From the NCBI GenBank assembly GCA_023415275.1, contig JAEZLJ010000024.1, forward strand, positions 1 to 17,520: a stretch of DNA of 17,520 nucleotides. The letters are read 5' to 3'. Numbering within the stretch: the first letter of the stretch is position 1; every line of letters starts with the position of its first letter. A model generated the notes under the pieces. The model did no database searches. It saw nothing but the letters and a program-made list of their open reading frames with translations, and was not told the DNA's origin. Source of the DNA: Bacteroidota bacterium (lineage in GTDB: Bacteria > Bacteroidota > Bacteroidia > Chitinophagales > Chitinophagaceae). The position numbers were made by a program, and so were the translations under genes. Of this stretch, positions 14,574 to 17,520 are shown in pieces.

Positions 14574-17520
14574 TTACTGGTACATTAAGAATAAGACATT
14601 TTCAAGCCCCTTCTCAAAGCGGAGTGCCTGCACCATTTCATTTTTCCCCGATTGTACTGAATTCAATATGATAATATCTGGCTGTGTGGCAATGGCCGTT
14701 TGAACCAGGGCTGTGCCATCAGATTCCACCACATGGTAACCTTTTGCCTGAAGCACATCAGTCAATGACCTTACCGCTGCAGAATCTTCATCTACCACCA
14801 TCACTTTCTTCCGGCTCTTACCTTGTTCCAGTAAGGTGCCCACTTCTGTAAATAGCTGTGCTGTATCTATGGGTTTTGTCAGGTAACGATCTACACCTAT
14901 ACGATAACCCCTCGCCTTGTCCTGGACAATGGATAATACAATTATGGGAATATCCATGGTCTGAGGGTCATTTTTCAATATGGCAGCCAAATCAAATCCA
15001 TTCATTTCGGGCATCATCACATCCAATATGATCAGATCTGGCTTATTCACGCGAATCTTTTCCAGGGCTTCTTTACCATTGGAGGCTTCATCTATGAGGT
15101 AACCCGCTTCACTGAGTTCCTGGTGCAGTAATGATCGAATGGCTTCTTCATCATCCACGATTAATATAGTGGCGTTCTGGCCCTCGATATGAATGCTGGA
15201 TTGTGCCATTTGCACTTTTAATTGCTTTACCAATTCATTCAAATGAATAGGTTGAACACTGTCTGTTTGTAAAACCGGCAAGGCAAATGAAAAAGTACTT
15301 CCTTTACCCACTTCACTCTCCAGCCAAATTCTTCCACCATGGTGCTCAACGATCTCTTTGCAAATAGGCAATCCTAATCCTGTTCCTTTGGGTTTGTCAG
15401 TAAGCGTATCACCCCCCACCTGTTTGAATTGTTCAAACACAGCCGAATAATCATCCATGGCTATACCAATACCAGTATCTGTGATGCTGACAATCAATTC
15501 ATCATTCTTGCGGTAAACATCGCAAGAAACAGAACCCGCATCAGTGAACTTCACAGCATTGGAAATTAAATTGATAATTACCTGGATCAATTTATCCCTG
15601 TCACCTGATATTTCAGGAATATTGGTATCAATATTCTTTACTAGCTGGAGTGATTTTTGTTCAAATAATGATGAAGTGGCCAGGATAGCCCGCTCCGCCA
15701 CTTCGGGCAATGAAACTTTTTCAAAGTTCCATTCCATTTTACCAGCTTCAATCTTAGCAAGATCAAGCACATCATTGATCAAATGTGTCAACCTTTCACC
15801 TTCTGATATAACAACGTTGAGGTTTTCTGAGATCTGATTGATGGTCTTTTCATTCTTTCCATCTGTCCTGTCAAGGGTGGGAAAGATCTTATCCTCAAGT
15901 CTTTTACGAATGATCTTCGTAAATCCTAATACAGAAGTAAGAGGAGTTCTTAATTCATGGCTTACTGTTGACAGGAATGCACTTTTAGCCTCGTTTGCCT
16001 TTTCCGCTACCTTACTGGCTGCTTCTGCTTCCAGTTTGGCTTGTTTCACTTCCTCAAACAATTTGGCATTTCGCAGGGCCACTCCTACTGAAGCCGCAAT
16101 TGTGGACAGCAGCCGCAGGTCATTTTCATTAAAACTGTTCTCATGTTCAGTGCTTTGAACACTTAACACTCCAATGATTTCTTCTCCTACAGGAATAGGC
16201 ACACCAAGATAGGATGCTGCCGGTATCCCTACCCGCTTCACACCTAGATGGGATCTAAGTTCTTCCACATCCTTATTGATCAATAAGGGTTCACCCGTGA
16301 GTATGATCTTAGAGGTCAGTCCTTCACCAAGTTTTATTGGCAACATATTATCACCAAACTGGTAAGGGAAATGAATAATCCTTGTTTTCTGATTCAACAA
16401 TGCCAGGTATACGATATTGGCCCGGAACAAATCCTTCATCTGGTTGCCTACCAATTCTATCAATTCATCTGGGTTCAATTGGGAGGCCAATGCTTTACTG
16501 ATACTATTTACAGTACTTAACTCTGTAGCTCTTTGCTTAGCTTCTGCCAGCAAATGTGCAGTTTCATCAAATAAGCGGGCATTCTCCAAGGCCACACACA
16601 TACTATTGGTCAATGTAGTAAGTAACCTGAGATCAGACTCGGTAAATGCATTTTCCTTATCAATATTTTGCAAGCTTACAGATCCTTTTACTACGTCTCC
16701 TACAATCATTGGGACAAATAAGGCTGATTTAGGAGGCTGTCCCTTACTTACACCAGTTCCACCAAACTTTCTTGCAATTTCCAGGTAGTCTTTATTAATC
16801 AATAAAGGTTCACGCGAAGCAATCAGTTGTTTGTTTGCCCATATCATTGGCCTCAACTCATTGTAAAACCTTTCTCCTCTTTCCAATGCAAACCGCCATT
16901 GCTCCATGCCCTTCTCAATGTCCAGTGTCCTTATGATCACCGTATGGGTATCAAAGAGCTCACTAATACGGTTACCTACCAGCTCGTAAATGGCTTGTAC
17001 ATCCATTTCCCTAACCAACCCTTCCTGCACACTGTTGATCACTGCCAGTTCTCCAGTACGTTGTTCCGTTTCCTTTAAAAGTCTTGTAGTTTCATCAAAC
17101 AAACGGGCACTTTTAAGAGCCACACTCATACTATTTACAAGTGTCGTTAACAGGTTAATATCGGAATTAGAAAAAGCATTTTCCTGGTCAAGATTTTGAA
17201 GACTAATAACACCAGTCACTTCGCCTCCAGCCATCATAGGTACCAACACTAGAGACTTGGCAGATTGCCCTACAATTACAGTATTATCATACTTCGACCT
17301 TTCCTTATCCATATCCTTATTAATCACCAGTAATTGTGCATTATCAATTACATGCTTTCTAAATCCATGAGGCGGCCTGGGTCCTAATAAAGAGCGGTCA
17401 CCCTTTTCATAGGAATACTTGTCTTCTATGATGTTGTTTTTCTTGTCGTAGGTTACAATATCGATCACTTGCGCATTAAATATCTCCCGCATTTTCTCAC
17501 CCACAAGGTCATAAATACCC
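14574..17520 (-). CDS. Hybrid histidine kinase with tandem GAF domains and two receivers (5' end outside window)
   Basis: The frame stays open to the window edge: codons 17519-17505 read GIYDL, which aligns with AIYELVG before the second GAF, so the GTG at 17504 is not the start. Numbering here takes that codon as 1 (976 residues to the stop). GAF domains: about 1-140, 165-315 and 343-485, each followed by a helical linker. The HisKA domain has His516 in STVSHELRTPLTSV. The ATPase has an N-box (INLISNAVKF), G1 (ITDTGIGIA, 674-682) and G2 (KGTGLGL, 706-712). Receiver 1 (about 778-895) is intact: Asp784-Asp785, Asp828 in LIILDVMMPEMNG, Lys877 in YLTKPID. Receiver 2 (about 899-976) is incomplete: its phospho-site is Asn948 (IIILNSVQS) and it ends before the Lys-bearing strand. 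No membrane segment is visible. It should sense small molecules or redox/light through its GAF domains, autophosphorylate and pass phosphate to the downstream receiver protein; it is the first visible gene of that operon. Confidence 0.92.
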   Translation of the reverse strand, partial: GIYDLVGEKMREIFNAQVIDIVTYDKKNNIIEDKYSYEKGDRSLLGPRPPHGFRKHVIDNAQLLVINKDMDKERSKYDNTVIVGQSAKSLVLVPMMAGGEVTGVISLQNLDQENAFSNSDINLLTTLVNSMSVALKSARLFDETTRLLKETEQRTGELAVINSVQEGLVREMDVQAIYELVGNRISELFDTHTVIIRTLDIEKGMEQWRFALERGERFYNELRPMIWANKQLIASREPLLINKDYLEIARKFGGTGVSKGQPPKSALFVPMIVGDVVKGSVSLQNIDKENAFTESDLRLLTTLTNSMCVALENARLFDETAHLLAEAKQRATELSTVNSISKALASQLNPDELIELVGNQMKDLFRANIVYLALLNQKTRIIHFPYQFGDNMLPIKLGEGLTSKIILTGEPLLINKDVEELRSHLGVKRVGIPAASYLGVPIPVGEEIIGVLSVQSTEHENSFNENDLRLLSTIAASVGVALRNAKLFEEVKQAKLEAEAASKVAEKANEAKSAFLSTVSHELRTPLTSVLGFTKIIRKRLEDKIFPTLDRTDGKNEKTINQISENLNVVISEGERLTHLINDVLDLAKIEAGKMEWNFEKVSLPEVAERAILATSSLFEQKSLQLVKNIDTNIPEISGDRDKLIQVIINLISNAVKFTDAGSVSCDVYRKNDELIVSITDTGIGIAMDDYSAVFEQFKQVGGDTLTDKPKGTGLGLPICKEIVEHHGGRIWLESEVGKGSTFSFALPVLQTDSVQPIHLNELVKQLKVQMAQSSIHIEGQNATILIVDDEEAIRSLLHQELSEAGYLIDEASNGKEALEKIRVNKPDLIILDVMMPEMNGFDLAAILKNDPQTMDIPIIVLSIVQDKARGYRIGVDRYLTKPIDTAQLFTEVGTLLEQGKSRKKVMVVDEDSAAVRSLTDVLQAKGYHVVESDGTALVQTAIATQPDIIILNSVQSGKNEMVQALRFEKGLENVLFLMYQ

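Noticed and set aside
12466..17520. Long open frames on the + strand opposite the kinase and cyclase
   Set aside because: They lie wholly within genes with strong domain evidence, have no recognisable motifs and are antisense shadows.
1..17520. Mobile elements, CRISPR array, tRNA genes, riboswitch
   Set aside because: I looked for transposase motifs, spaced direct repeats, tRNA-like arms and known leader structures by eye and found none that held up.

Overview
The window looks like chromosomal DNA of a member of the Bacteroidota, most likely a Chitinophagaceae-type soil or water bacterium. This is an inference from four things. A secreted subtilase carries a C-terminal type IX secretion sorting domain. 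Promoter-like boxes match the Bacteroidota form TAnnTTTG, and start codons generally lack Shine-Dalgarno sequences. The lipoprotein and MORN-repeat/TonB-domain gene families are typical of the phylum. The protein sequences read like those of Chitinophagaceae. Most of the window is core-genome material; I saw no insertion sequence, prophage, CRISPR array, tRNA or rRNA.

Left part (1-3670, + strand): the 3' end of mnmA (tRNA 2-thiouridylase) ends at a strong Rho-independent terminator. After it comes a two-gene unit separated by one base: a lipoprotein of unknown function and an exported S8 subtilase that should leave the cell by type IX secretion.

Middle (3665-9627): on the - strand are sucA (2-oxoglutarate dehydrogenase E1), sucB (E2) and a RsmB/NOP-family RNA cytosine methyltransferase, in transcription order. 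A good promoter-like site sits between sucA and sucB. A 380-base divergent intergenic region separates sucA from rpsT (ribosomal protein S20, + strand), which has its own promoter box and a clear terminator.

Right-middle (9734-12441, + strand): an exported M14 zinc carboxypeptidase overlaps by four bases with a gene for an exported MORN-repeat protein that ends in a TonB C-terminal-like domain. The second gene appears to start at TTG.

Right part (12466-17520, - strand): a signalling operon. A large hybrid histidine kinase (at least three GAF domains, kinase core, one intact receiver and one truncated, degenerate receiver; its N-terminus lies outside the window) is followed by a stand-alone receiver protein and then a GAF plus class III nucleotide cyclase with a TPR-like tail. 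The layout suggests a phosphorelay that feeds cyclic-nucleotide synthesis. The two oddities most worth following are a glutamine in place of the usual purine-selecting lysine in the cyclase, and the kinase's terminal half-receiver, which has asparagine at the phosphorylation position.
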